Assembly (NCBI GenBank): GCA_963741305.1 | Contig: CAVUHL010000003.1 | Coordinates: 7,998,001-8,062,000, forward strand | Reading direction: 5' to 3' | Source of the DNA: DATMER01 sp963741305 | GTDB taxonomy: Bacteria; Acidobacteriota; Thermoanaerobaculia; Multivoradales; UBA5704 | Length of the DNA stretch: 64,000 nucleotides | Shown: positions 8,601 through 17,900 of the stretch, in pieces | Layout: the number at the start of each line of letters is the position of its first letter | Numbering within the stretch: position 1 is the first letter of the stretch | Position numbers and translations under genes: made by a program | The notes under the pieces: model-generated | Told to the model about the DNA's origin: nothing | Databases searched by the model: none | The model's input: only the letters and a program-made list of their open reading frames with translations

Positions 8601-10372
8601 TGGCAGGGGACAAGGAGGCCGACCTGAAGTCCTGGCTGCGTGGCCGCCTCCCCGAAGGCATGGTCCCGGCCGGCTTCGTCTTCCTGGATGCCCTGCCGCT
8701 CACGCCGACCGGCAAGCTGGACCGCCAGGCTCTCTCACTTCTGGAACCCGAAGCGCCTGCGGTCGAAGAAATGCCGGCGTCGGAGAAGGAGCGGCTGCTG
8801 GCGGACATCTGGGCCCGGGCGCTCAAGCTGGAGCGTGTCGGGCTCCATGACGACTTCTTCCAGATCGGCGGCGACTCGATCCTGGCGATCCAGGTGGTGG
8901 CGCGCGCCGCGGAGGCCGGGCTCTATGTGGAGCCACGGCAGCTCTTCGAGCATCCCACGGTCGCGGGCATGGCTGCAGCGGCCTCCGGCGCGCCGCGCAC
9001 CGACGCCGAGCAGGGTCCGGTCTCCGGCCCGGTCCCCTTGACCCCGATCCAGCGCTGGTTCCTGGAGGAGCTGGACCCGCCCGCGCCGCATCACTGGAAC
9101 CTCTCCCTGATGCTGGAAGTGGCCGAGGGCGCGGCGCTCGATCCCGCCCAGCTGGCCCGGGCGGTGGCGCGCCTGGTGGAGCACCACGACCAGTTGAGGG
9201 CCCGTTTCATCCGCACCGGCGCGGGCTGGCGCCAGGAGATCCCTTTGCCCGGTGGTGAGGTCCCTTTCATCCTGTTCGACCTCTCCGGCTTGCCAGACCG
9301 GGAGACCGCCATGCGGGCCGCGGCGGACGCGGTCCAGGCGAGCTTCCGGCTCGACCAGGGTCCGCTCCTGCGCGCCGCGCTCTTCGACCTCGGACCGGAC
9401 CGTCCTGAGAGGCTCCTGCTCGCCGCCCATCATCTGGTGATGGACGCCGTGTCCTGGCCGATCCTGCTGGCCGATCTGCGGGCTGCCTACGACGGGCTCG
9501 CCCTGCCGCCCAAGACGACCTCGTTCCGGCGCTGGGCAGAGCGGCTCAGGGAGTACGCCCGCACCGCCGAGCTGCGCCAGGAGCTGGATTACTGGAAGGG
9601 AGGCAGGGCAGGGGAGAAGCCTTCTCTCACCACGGAAGCCGACGCCGAGAGGATCGAGACCTCGCTCGGAGCCGAGGAGACGCGCCAGCTTCTCAGCGAG
9701 GTGCCGGAGGCTTATCCGGTAAAGGTGGAAGAGGTGGTGCTTGCCGCCGTCGCCGAGGGCCTCGCGGATGGGACGCTGGAAATCGGCGTCGAGGGGCATG
9801 GCCGCGAAGCCCTGTTCGACGACGTGGACCTGTCGCGCACCGTGGGCTGGTTCACCTCCTCCTTTCCGCTGCGGCTGGACCTGCGCGAGGGGGACGCGCT
9901 CAAGGAGGTCAAGTCGCGGCTGCGGCGGATGCCCCGGCGCGGCGTCGGCTACGGCGTGCTCCGCTACCTGGCTGACGACGAGGCCGCCGCGCCGCTGCGC
10001 GCCCAGCCGCGGCCCGAGGCGACCTTCAATTACCTCGGCAGGGTCGACGATCCGGGCGAGGGCCCGCTACGGCTCGCTTCCGATCCTGGAGGCGCCGCGA
10101 GCGATCCGCGCAACCCGCGGCCCCATCCGTTGGAGATCGACGCCCTGGTCCTCGACGGCGAGCTGCGCCTGGTCTGGATTTACGACCGTGGCCGCTATCC
10201 CCGCGAAACGATCGAGCGGCTGGCCGCGGATACCTTGAAGCGCCTGCGGGCGCTGATCGCCCGCTGCCTGTCCGGGGAAACATCCGGCCACATCGCGGCG
10301 GATTTCCCGCACGCTGGCCTGGAGCAGCAGCAGCTCGAGCGGCTGCTGGGAAAGATCGGGAGACAGTCATGA
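5600..10372 (+). CDS. NRPS module C-A-PCP-E
   Basis: A 1590-aa synthetase module that takes the polyketide intermediate from the PKS ACP. The N-terminal segment (LEKRLASLPPEKRKLLELRL) resembles carrier-to-condensation linkers. The C domain has a variant active site: HHxxxDG reads PHLITDA, keeping the catalytic His211 and the Asp. About 27 extra residues (nt 6119-6199) lie just before it. The A domain (about 530-1030) has normal A3 (FYTSGSTGRPKG), A7, A8 and A10 (TPTGKLDRQAL), but between A2 and A3 it carries 72 codons from a palindromic repeat (7525-7740). Pocket residues read about D-A-M-I-V-G-V-V-C; substrate unknown. The carrier has Ser1093 in GGDSIL, the form usually found before epimerases. 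The last domain is an epimerase (HHLVMDAVSW with His1277-1278, RTVGWFTSSFP, FNYLGR), so a D-residue is expected. ATGA overlaps at both ends. Confidence 0.95.
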   Translation: MSLDLEKRLASLPPEKRKLLELRLRKEGIPAERRQTGPPPVPRRDPDDPGPYPLSFGQQRLWFIEQLNPGTAAYNIPFAGRLRGSLDPGIMERSLHEVARRHEVLRTRFLLQDGQPVQVVDPEPFIRLPVIDLTGLPADVREAEAARIILAEPQRPFDLERGPIVRVNLVKLGTSEGPSHHVGVLRSQLPAMSAKGAETEEEHALLVTMPHLITDAWSMGILFRELPAIYEAIRRGEAPKLPEIPVQMADYAIWQRGWLQGEVLEEQLSFWREYLAGAPPVLALPTDHPRPPSQTFKGKRLPMALPPEVIRGLKPFNERHGVTSYMTFLAVLDVLIQRWSGLDDIVIGSPVVTRPQAETHPLIGFFLNMAVLRTRMHGDPTFEELLIRVRDSALASLAHQDFPFERLTEVMEGTRDPSYPPLVQVSYVLQNVHIPQPEFEDIRLVDSWQTDTDTARFDLGLGVFEEEGEDTIPQGGFDYNTDLWDEPTILRMRGHFLALAVGALTEPWRRISELPMLSEAERRQLLVEWSATSLARPERSFLETVLDFGRTRPDARALVGEGGTVTYAELARRVEEMASHLRFRGVGPEVGVAVCLERSPERVIALLAVLAAGGFYLPLDPAWPAERREWQVRDAGVVVVVGPSPPTPLPAAHPDPRERGECVRSVSFPTISASPSSHSVLRGGATDGEEVGSRCLPSPGGPGVRPEEGLGVRASLAYVFYTSGSTGRPKGVMISRASLDNLPLVTRLGLEDAPGDSLLQLISPGFDASLMEIVAALSSGRALHIAPPSALLAGPELAAFAEDRGATCGILTPTALASVPEGSLESVRCLVLGGEPWPAGLAERWAPGRRLFNVYGPTEAAVCTTIGEVVPGQLSIGRPVAGARVYVLDRRLDLVPASAHGELCVGGIVVGRGYLGRPDLTAERFVPDPYSGEPGARLYRTGDRVRHLPDGRLDFLGRLDEQIKVRGFRVEPGEIEAVLREHPSVRDAAVVLRDGRLLACVAGDKEADLKSWLRGRLPEGMVPAGFVFLDALPLTPTGKLDRQALSLLEPEAPAVEEMPASEKERLLADIWARALKLERVGLHDDFFQIGGDSILAIQVVARAAEAGLYVEPRQLFEHPTVAGMAAAASGAPRTDAEQGPVSGPVPLTPIQRWFLEELDPPAPHHWNLSLMLEVAEGAALDPAQLARAVARLVEHHDQLRARFIRTGAGWRQEIPLPGGEVPFILFDLSGLPDRETAMRAAADAVQASFRLDQGPLLRAALFDLGPDRPERLLLAAHHLVMDAVSWPILLADLRAAYDGLALPPKTTSFRRWAERLREYARTAELRQELDYWKGGRAGEKPSLTTEADAERIETSLGAEETRQLLSEVPEAYPVKVEEVVLAAVAEGLADGTLEIGVEGHGREALFDDVDLSRTVGWFTSSFPLRLDLREGDALKEVKSRLRRMPRRGVGYGVLRYLADDEAAAPLRAQPRPEATFNYLGRVDDPGEGPLRLASDPGGAASDPRNPRPHPLEIDALVLDGELRLVWIYDRGRYPRETIERLAADTLKRLRALIARCLSGETSGHIAADFPHAGLEQQQLERLLGKIGRQS
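7525..7740. repeat. Palindromic MITE-like repeat inserted in the A domain of the 5600-10372 gene
   Basis: A 216-bp element (72 codons, frame kept) bounded by ~54-bp near-perfect inverted repeats. The left arm begins GCCCTCACCCCCGACCCC and runs to about 7578; the right arm spans about 7687-7740 and ends GGGGGTGAGGGC. I count about four mismatches between the arms. It sits directly before motif A3 (LAYVFYTSGSTG) and encodes a Pro/Gly/Ser-rich stretch unlike any adenylation domain. It has no transposase and is too short to be autonomous. Confidence 0.88.
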
Positions 10373-13300
10373 AAGCCCCCGTCGAAAACATCTACCGCCT
10401 CTCTCCCATGCAGGAGGGGATGCTATTTCATAGCCTGAGCGACCAGGAGTCCGGCCAATACGTGGAGCAGGCCGCCTGCACGGTGGAGGGCGACCTCGAT
10501 CCCGCGGCTCTGCGCAGGGCGTGGGAGGGGGTGCTGGAACGCCACTCGGTGCTGCGGGCGGGCTTCCACTGGGAGGAGGTCGACCGGCCCGTGCAGGTGG
10601 TCTACCGGCAGGTGGAGCTCCCCTGGCGGGAGGAGGACTGGCGTACCCTGCCTGAAGAGGCGCAGGCCGCGCGTTTCGAAGCGCTGTTCGAAGCGGATCA
10701 GCGGCTCGGCTTCGAGCTCGACAGGCCGCCGCTCATGCGCGTGACCCTGGTCCGGCTCGGCGACCGCACCTGGCGATTCCTCTGGAGCCATCACCATCTT
10801 CTGCTCGACGGCTGGTCCCTGGGACGGGTCCTGCAGGAGGTCTTCGCCGGCTATTCCGAGGACGGCAAGTCCCCCCTGCCGCCGGTTCGGCCCTACGTGG
10901 ACTACATCGCCTGGCTGGAGAAGCAGGATCTAGTCGAGGCCGAGGCGTTCTGGCGCGAGGCCCTGGCCGGGTTCACCACCCCGACGCCGCTGCCCCTGGC
11001 CACCACCTCCTCCCGTGGCGCGCCGTCCTATGAGGATCTGGTCGTGACGCTGCCGTCCGACGTCTCCGCGTCCGTAGTCGAGGCGGCGCGGCACACCGGA
11101 GTCACGGTCGGCACCTTCGTCCAGGCGGCCTGGGCGATCTTCCTGGCGCGGACGACGGGGGAGGAGGACGTCGTCTTCGGCAGCGTGGTCTCGGGCCGGC
11201 CTCCCCACCTGACCGGCTCCGAGTCCATGGTCGGCCTGTTCATCAACACCCTGCCTGTGCGGGTGCGGATCGAGGAAGGCGAGGAGCTGCGGACCTGGCT
11301 TCGCCGGCTCCAGGACCGGCTCCTGGAGCTGCGCCGCTTCGAGCACAGTCCGCTCGTGCAGGTCCAGAAGTGGAGCGGCGTGCGGCACGGTGAGCCGCTG
11401 TTCCAGACTCTGGTCGCGTTCGAGAACTACCCGCGGGACCCGTCGGTCCTCCAGACTGCCGGCGGGCTGGAGGTGCGCGACCTGGTGACGTCCGAGCGCA
11501 CCAACTACCCGCTCAACCTCGCCGTCGTCCCGCTCGGCGGCCTGCAGCTCCGCCTGACCTGGGACCGGCAGCGCTACGAGTCGGGCGCGGCCGAGCGCCT
11601 GCTGGGGAACATGGGCACGCTGCTCGAGGGCATGGCTTCGGGCCTGGACCGTCCGTTGGAGGATCTGCCGCTCCTCGACGAGGCCGAGCGCCGGCGCCTG
11701 CTGTCCGACTGGCAGGGTCGCCGGGTGGAGGTTCCGGACGTCACGGTAGATGCTCTCCTCGAGCGCGTCGCGGCGGAGCGGCCCGGCGCGGTCGCGGTCG
11801 TGGGACCGGACAGTATCGGCGGCATCGGCCTCACCTATCGCGAGCTGTTCGAGCAGGCCGGCCGTCTCGCCGGCCGCCTGCGCGAGTTGGGGGTCGGCCC
11901 CGAGGTGCCGGTCGGCCTCCTCCTGGAGCGCTCGACCGGCCTCGTCGCCGCGATGATCGGCGTCTGGAAGGCAGGCGGCGCCTACGTGCCGCTCGACCCG
12001 GCCTACCCGGCCGAGCGCCTGCGCTTCCTGATGGAGGACTCGGGGATCCGCGTGTTGGTAACGCGGGAGGAGCTGGCGGCTCGCTTCGGCTTCGCAGAGG
12101 TCGGGTATCGGTTGGTGCTTCTGGATGTAGGGGAGGGGCTTGTCCCCTCCCGGGAGGGGACAAGCCCCTCCCCTACATCCTTGCCGCTGCCCGCCAACCC
12201 CGCCTACTTCCTCTACACCTCCGGCTCGACCGGCCAACCCAAGGGGGTCGTGGTCAGCCATCGCGGGGTGGTCAGCCTCCTGCACGCGGAGCGCCGGATC
12301 CTGGAGCTGGACCCGCAGAGCCGGCTGCTGGAGACCGCTTCGCCGTCGTTCGACGTGTCGGTGCTGGAGATCTTCGCGACGCTTGCTGCCGGCGCCACTC
12401 TTTTCCTCGTTTCGCGCGACACGCTGGTCTCCGGGCCGGGGCTTGCGGACGAGCTGCGCCGGCTCGGGATCACCGTCATGGCCGCGGTGCCGTCGCTGGC
12501 CGCGACTCTGCCCGAGGGAGACTTTCCGGCTCTGCGGACCGTGGTGCTGGGCGGCGAGCGCGTCACCGCGGAGGCCGCGGCCCGCTGGTCGGCCGGACGC
12601 AGGTTCCTGAACGGCTACGGTCCCACCGAGGCCACCATCTTCTCCACGGTCTTCGAAGGGCCGGGAGAGCCGCCGGAAGGGCCGCCGATCGGGCGCCCGC
12701 TCGCCAACACCCGCGCCTATGTCGTGGACCGGCTCGGCCGGCCGGTGCCGATCGGAGCGCTGGGGGAGCTCTGGCTCGGAGGCATCGGCGTGGCGCGCGG
12801 CTACCTGGGCCGGCCCGGCCTCACGGCCGAGCGCTTCGTCCCCGACCCGTTCGGCGGGCAGGGAGAACGCCTGTATCGGACCGGAGACCTGGTGCGCTGG
12901 CGGGCAGACGGCAACCTGGAGTACCTCGGACGGATCGATCAGCAGGTCAAGATCCGGGGGCACCGCGTCGAATGCGGCGAGGTCGAGGCGGTGCTCGCCC
13001 GGCATCCCGCCGTGCGCCAGACGGCTGTGATCGGACGTGATGGGCGCCTTGTGGCGTTCATGGTCCCCTCCGGCCCGGCCCCCGGAGCGGGCGAGCTGCG
13101 GCGCTTCCTGGCCGAGTCCCTTCCGGCCTACATGATCCCGGCCGCCTGGGTCTTCCTCGACACCCTGCCGCTGTCGCCTGGCGGCAAGGTGGACCGCCGA
13201 GCCCTGGCACGAATCGAGCCCGAACCGGAGCGGCGCGGAGAGGCGGAGATCGCCGCGCCGAGCAGCCCGGCCGAGGAGATCCTCGCGCGCATCTGGGCCG

Positions 13301-14928
13301 AGGTGCTTCAGCTCGACCGCGTCGGCGTGCAGGAAAATTTCTTTGATCTCGGCGGTGATTCGATCCTGAGCCTGCGCGTGGTGGCGCGCGCTGCCGAGGC
13401 GGGCCTCCAGGTCACGCCGCGGCAGGTGTTCGACCGCCCCACGGTAGCGGCGCTCGCGGAGGTCGCGGTGGCACTCGGCAGTGAAGACGGCGCCGCGGCC
13501 GTCGAAGGCCCGGCGCCGCTCACCCCCATCCAGCGCTCCTACTTCGAGCGCCGGCCCGCGGACCCGCACCACTTCAACTTCCCGGTCTCGCTCACCCCGC
13601 GCGAGCCGCTCGATCCGGCGCGCCTGGAGCGGACTCTGCGGATGCTGATCGACCGCCACGATGCCCTGCGGCTGCGCTTCGAGCATGACGGCGGCGAGTG
13701 GACCCAGCGGGTGGCGCCCCTGGGAGAGACAGTGCCATTGTCGAGGATCGACCTGTCCGCGCTGCCGGATCCGGCGCGGGAGACGGCCTTCGCCGCGGCG
13801 GCGGAGGCGCTCCAGGGGAGCCTCGACCTCGGGCTCGGCGTGGTCCGCGCGGCACTCTTCCAGGGAGCGCCGGAGCGGCTGCTCTTCATCGTCCATCACC
13901 TGGCAGTGGATGCCGTCTCCTGGCGGGTCCTCCTGGAGGACTTCGAGCGCGCCTGGCTCGGCGGCGCGGAGGTGCGCCTGCCCGCTCCGGCCATCCCGTT
14001 CAGCCGCTGGGCCGAGCGGCTGGCCGCGCTCGCCGGCTCGCCCCCCGCACCCGAAATTGCGCGCGAGCTCCCCTTCTGGCGCTCCCAGGCCGCGTCGGCC
14101 TCAGGAGGCCGGCGCCTGCCGCTCGATATTGAGACGGGCGAGGACACCGAGGCCACGACCGATCTCGTGACCGTCTCCCTCGATCCGGAGGCGACCCGGG
14201 CGCTTCTCAAGGACGTCCACCGCGCCTATCAGACCCGGCCGGACGAGCTGCTCCTCGCCGCGCTCGCCGAGGCCGTGGCCGTCTGGACGGGCGAGCGGAC
14301 GCTGTGGGTCGATCTCGAGGGGCACGGCCGCGAGCCCGCCTTCGCGGGCGGCGAAGGGATCGACCTGTCGCGGACGGTCGGCTGGTTCACCTCGCTGCAT
14401 CCGGCATGGCTCGACCTCCGCGGAGCTCAGACGCCGGGCGAGGTCGTCAAGGCGGTCAAGGAGGAGCTTCGGCGTGTGCCGAGCCGGGGGCTCGGTTATG
14501 GCGTCCTGCGTTACCTGTCGGGAGAGCCGCTGGGCTCGCCTGCGCCGGAGATCGCCTTCAACTATCTCGGCCAGATCGACCTGATGCTCGCCACCTCCGC
14601 GCTTTTCGCGGTGGACCCGGAACCGCCCGGCCGGCCCCGCAGCCCGCGCGCCGAGCGCATGTACCGGCTGGAGGTGAACGCCTGGGTGCGCGACGGCCGC
14701 CTGACCGCGAGCTTCGCCTACGGCTGGCGGCGCCACCGGCGCCAGACGATCGAGCGGCTCGCGGAGACGTTCCTCGCCGCCCTCCGGAAGCTGATCGACC
14801 ACTGCCTGGCGCCCGAGGCGGGGGGCTTCACCCCGTCCGACTTCCCGGCCGCGGACCTGGACCAGAAGGCGCTCGACCGGCTGCTCGCCAAGGTCGGAGG
14901 GGCCAAGGTCGGAGGGAAAGGCCGGTGA
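10369..14928 (+). CDS. NRPS module C-A-PCP-E
   Basis: A 1519-aa module of the same layout as the preceding one. It starts with a short acceptor-type sequence (NIYRLSPMQEGMLFHSL) of the kind that follows an epimerase. The C domain has a canonical active site (HHLLLDG, His142-143) and should accept a D-configured donor. The A domain has A3 FLYTSGSTGQPKG, A8 LGRIDQQVKIRG and an A10 lysine in a slightly unusual SPGGKVDRRAL. A 58-bp perfect palindrome (12123-12180) lies between A2 and A3. Pocket residues read about D-V-L-A-V-G-G-I-F, similar in style to the two preceding A domains; no confident substrate. The carrier is GGDSIL (Ser998), followed by an epimerase (VHHLAVDAVSW, His1176-1177; RTVGWFTSLHP; FNYLGQ). 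The C-terminal tail (DQKALDRLLAKVGG) looks like a donor docking segment. The stop overlaps the GTG of the next gene. Confidence 0.95.
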   Translation: MKAPVENIYRLSPMQEGMLFHSLSDQESGQYVEQAACTVEGDLDPAALRRAWEGVLERHSVLRAGFHWEEVDRPVQVVYRQVELPWREEDWRTLPEEAQAARFEALFEADQRLGFELDRPPLMRVTLVRLGDRTWRFLWSHHHLLLDGWSLGRVLQEVFAGYSEDGKSPLPPVRPYVDYIAWLEKQDLVEAEAFWREALAGFTTPTPLPLATTSSRGAPSYEDLVVTLPSDVSASVVEAARHTGVTVGTFVQAAWAIFLARTTGEEDVVFGSVVSGRPPHLTGSESMVGLFINTLPVRVRIEEGEELRTWLRRLQDRLLELRRFEHSPLVQVQKWSGVRHGEPLFQTLVAFENYPRDPSVLQTAGGLEVRDLVTSERTNYPLNLAVVPLGGLQLRLTWDRQRYESGAAERLLGNMGTLLEGMASGLDRPLEDLPLLDEAERRRLLSDWQGRRVEVPDVTVDALLERVAAERPGAVAVVGPDSIGGIGLTYRELFEQAGRLAGRLRELGVGPEVPVGLLLERSTGLVAAMIGVWKAGGAYVPLDPAYPAERLRFLMEDSGIRVLVTREELAARFGFAEVGYRLVLLDVGEGLVPSREGTSPSPTSLPLPANPAYFLYTSGSTGQPKGVVVSHRGVVSLLHAERRILELDPQSRLLETASPSFDVSVLEIFATLAAGATLFLVSRDTLVSGPGLADELRRLGITVMAAVPSLAATLPEGDFPALRTVVLGGERVTAEAAARWSAGRRFLNGYGPTEATIFSTVFEGPGEPPEGPPIGRPLANTRAYVVDRLGRPVPIGALGELWLGGIGVARGYLGRPGLTAERFVPDPFGGQGERLYRTGDLVRWRADGNLEYLGRIDQQVKIRGHRVECGEVEAVLARHPAVRQTAVIGRDGRLVAFMVPSGPAPGAGELRRFLAESLPAYMIPAAWVFLDTLPLSPGGKVDRRALARIEPEPERRGEAEIAAPSSPAEEILARIWAEVLQLDRVGVQENFFDLGGDSILSLRVVARAAEAGLQVTPRQVFDRPTVAALAEVAVALGSEDGAAAVEGPAPLTPIQRSYFERRPADPHHFNFPVSLTPREPLDPARLERTLRMLIDRHDALRLRFEHDGGEWTQRVAPLGETVPLSRIDLSALPDPARETAFAAAAEALQGSLDLGLGVVRAALFQGAPERLLFIVHHLAVDAVSWRVLLEDFERAWLGGAEVRLPAPAIPFSRWAERLAALAGSPPAPEIARELPFWRSQAASASGGRRLPLDIETGEDTEATTDLVTVSLDPEATRALLKDVHRAYQTRPDELLLAALAEAVAVWTGERTLWVDLEGHGREPAFAGGEGIDLSRTVGWFTSLHPAWLDLRGAQTPGEVVKAVKEELRRVPSRGLGYGVLRYLSGEPLGSPAPEIAFNYLGQIDLMLATSALFAVDPEPPGRPRSPRAERMYRLEVNAWVRDGRLTASFAYGWRRHRRQTIERLAETFLAALRKLIDHCLAPEAGGFTPSDFPAADLDQKALDRLLAKVGGAKVGGKGR
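12123..12180. repeat. Perfect 29-bp inverted repeat in the A domain of the 10369-14928 gene
   Basis: Two 29-bp arms meet at 12151/12152 with no loop, forming a 58-bp perfect palindrome centred on CCCGGG; the outer ends read GGATGTAGGGG and CCCCTACATCC. It translates in frame to a Gly/Pro/Ser-rich piece (GEGLVPSREGTSPSP) between A2 and A3. The core (CCCCTCCC/GGGAGGGG) resembles the other repeats in this cluster, but the flanks differ, so it may be a second subfamily. Confidence 0.85.
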
Positions 14929-17900
14929 TCGAGGACCTCTACCGCCTGTCCCCGCTGCAGGAGGGGATGCTCTTCGAGAGCCTGTACGCTCCGGCGGCGG
15001 ACGCCTACGTGATGCAGCCCTCCTGGACCCTGGGCGGCGACCTCGACCGCGCTGCACTGCGCCGGGCCTGGGAGCTGATCGTGCAGCGGCACGCGGTGCT
15101 CCGCACCTCCTTTCACTGGGAGGGGATGGAGCGTCCGCACCAGGTGGTGCACCGGGAGGTGGACCTGCCCTGGGCTGAGGAGGATTTGCGTCGCGTGCCT
15201 GACCGGGAGCAGCGGCTGGAGGAGCGCCGCGCGGCCGACCTCCGGGTTGGCTTCGATCTCGAGACCGCGCCGCTCTTCCGGCTGCTCCTCGTGCGCCTGG
15301 AAGACGAGCTCTGGAACCTGACCTGGACCCAGCACCACCTCCTGGTCGACGGTTGGTCGTTCTCCCAGGTGCTGCGCGAGCTCTTCGCCGTCTACCAGGC
15401 CTTGCGCCGGGGCCTCCGAGACGAGACTCCGCCGCAGCTCCCTCCGGCGCCGCCGTTCCGCCACTACGTCGAGTGGCTGCTGCGCCGCGATCCGGGAGAG
15501 GCCGAGGCGTTCTGGCGCCGCGAGCTGGCGGGGTACGCGGCGCCGGCTCTTTTGAGCGGAAGCGCGGCGCTCCGCCACGACTTCGGAGACCGGGGCCGCC
15601 TCGAGGCCTCGCTCGACGAGGGGAGCACGGCGGCTCTCGTGGAACTGACGAAGCGCCACCGGCTGACGCTCAACACGTTGATGCAGGGGGTCTGGGCCCT
15701 GCTCCTGGCGCGCCGGTCGGGCGAGGAGGACGTGGTCTTCGGCGTCGTGGTCTCCGGCCGGTCCGCGGCCGATCTGCCCGGGATCGAGACGGCGGTGGGG
15801 CCGTTCATCAACACGATCCCGCTGCGGGCTCGCCTCGCCCCGGACGAGCGCCTCCTGCCCTGGCTCGCCGGCATCCAGGAGCGGCAGCTCGAGGCGCGGC
15901 GGTTCGAGCACAGCTCCCTGGTGGAAGTGCAGGGGTGGAGCGGCGTGCCGCGGGACCGGCCGCTCTTCGAGAGCCTGATGGCCTTCGAGGGATCGCTGAT
16001 CGACCCCTCCCTGGCGTCGGGCGCCGGAGGCGTGCGGCTCCTCGACGTCCGCGGCAACAATGTCAGCCGGGCGCCGGTCACGTTCGTGGCCGGACCCGAC
16101 GGAGACCGGCTCCACCTCACCCTGAGCTGGGACCTGCAGCGCTTCGAGCCGGCCGAGCCCGCCCGCTGGATCGGCCACCTCCTCACCCTGCTCCGCGGCA
16201 TGGCCGAGGACCCCGGCCGCACCCTCGCCGATCTCCCCTTCCTCGCCGAAGCGGAGCGCCACCAGCTCTCGGTAGAGTGGAACGACACCGCCGTCGCCTT
16301 CCCCTCCGGCCTGACCCTCCACGGCCTTTTCCTGGCCCAGGCCGAGCGCGCGCCGGAAGCCGTGGCCCTCGTCGCCCACGACGGCGAGACGGTCACCTAC
16401 GGCGAGTTGGCCGAGCGCTCCGCCCGGCTCGCCCGCCAGCTGCAAGAGTGCGGAGTCGGACCCGAGGTGAGGGTGGGAGTCTCCCTGCGGCGCTCCCCCC
16501 GGCAGATCGAGGCCATCCTGGCCGTGCTCCAGGCAGGAGGCGCCTACGTCCCCCTCGATCCGGACGATCCACCCGAACGGCGGGAGTGGATCGCCGCCGA
16601 CTGCGGAGCCGCGCTGATCCTCGACGAAGAAGGGTGGGGGCGCCCCTCTCCCGGGGGGAGGGAGTGCGATGGGAGAGGGGACGGGGGTGAGGGGGCGCTC
16701 GCCTACATCCTCTACACCTCCGGCACCACCGGCCGCCCCAAGGGCGCCATGACCTCGCACCGCGCCGCGGTCAACCACATCCTCTGGGCGCAGTCGGCCT
16801 TTCCTCTCGATCCGGGGGAGGGCGGGCTCGTCAAGGCGCCGCTGGGCTTCGATGCCTCGGTGCGGGAGATCTTCTGGCCGCTCTCCGTGGGAGCGCGGCT
16901 GGTGGTGACAAAGCCCGGTGGGGAGCGCGACCCGGACCACCTGATCGAGATGATCCAGCGCGAGGGCGCCGTGGTCGTGAGCCTGGTGCCGTCGCTGCTT
17001 GCCGTTGTCCTGGACCGTGAGACCGCCCCGACTCGCCTCAGGCGCATCACGGCCGGCGGCGAGGTGCTCTCCGTGGACCTTGCGGAGCGGTGCCGCGAGC
17101 GGCTCCCGGGCACCGCGCTCAGCAACCACTACGGTCCAACCGAGACCGCCGTGAATGCCACGGCCTGGCAGTACCATCCCGGCGATCGCTCGATTCCGAT
17201 CGGCAGGCCGCTCGCCAACGTCCGCATCGACGTGCTGGACCCCTGGGGCGATCCGGTGCCGATCGGGGCGGCCGGCGAGGTGTGCGTTGGCGGGACCGGG
17301 GTAGGCCGGGGCTATGTGGGAAGGCCAGACCTCACGGCCGAACGCTTCGTGCCGGACCCGAACGCCCACGGGGAGCGACGCTATCGAACCGGCGACCTGG
17401 CTCGCTGGCGGCCGGATGGCGCCCTGGAGTTCCTCGGCCGTGTCGACCTGCAGGTCAAGCTGAGGGGCATCCGCGTGGAGCCCGAGGAGGTCGAAGCCGC
17501 CCTCGCCGCCTGTCCGGGCGTGCGGCAGGCCGCGGTATTGGCTCGGGACGGCGCGCTCGTCGCCTATGTCCTGCCCGAAATCCAGGACTCCAGCCTCCCC
17601 TCCGCCCTCCGCGCCGCGCTGGGTGGGCGGCTGCCGTCCTTCCTGGTCCCGTCGCTCATCGTGCTCGTCGATTCCTTCCCGCGCACCCCCAGCGGCAAGA
17701 TTGACCGCCGGGCGTTGGCCCGGCTGGAGGTGCAAGTGCCGGAGGAGGCCTTCGAGGCGCCGCGCACCCCCGTCGAAGAGCAGGTCGCGGAGGTCTGGAG
17801 CGAGGTGCTCAAGCGCCCCCGGGTGGGGATCCACGACGACTTCTTCGCCCTGGGTGGGCACTCCATCCTGGCGCTCCAGGTGGCGACCCGGCTGCGCGAG

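Noticed and set aside
10930..13899. 989-codon - strand open frame opposite the C-A-PCP-E gene
   Set aside because: Antisense shadow with no ribosome-binding site or recognisable fold.
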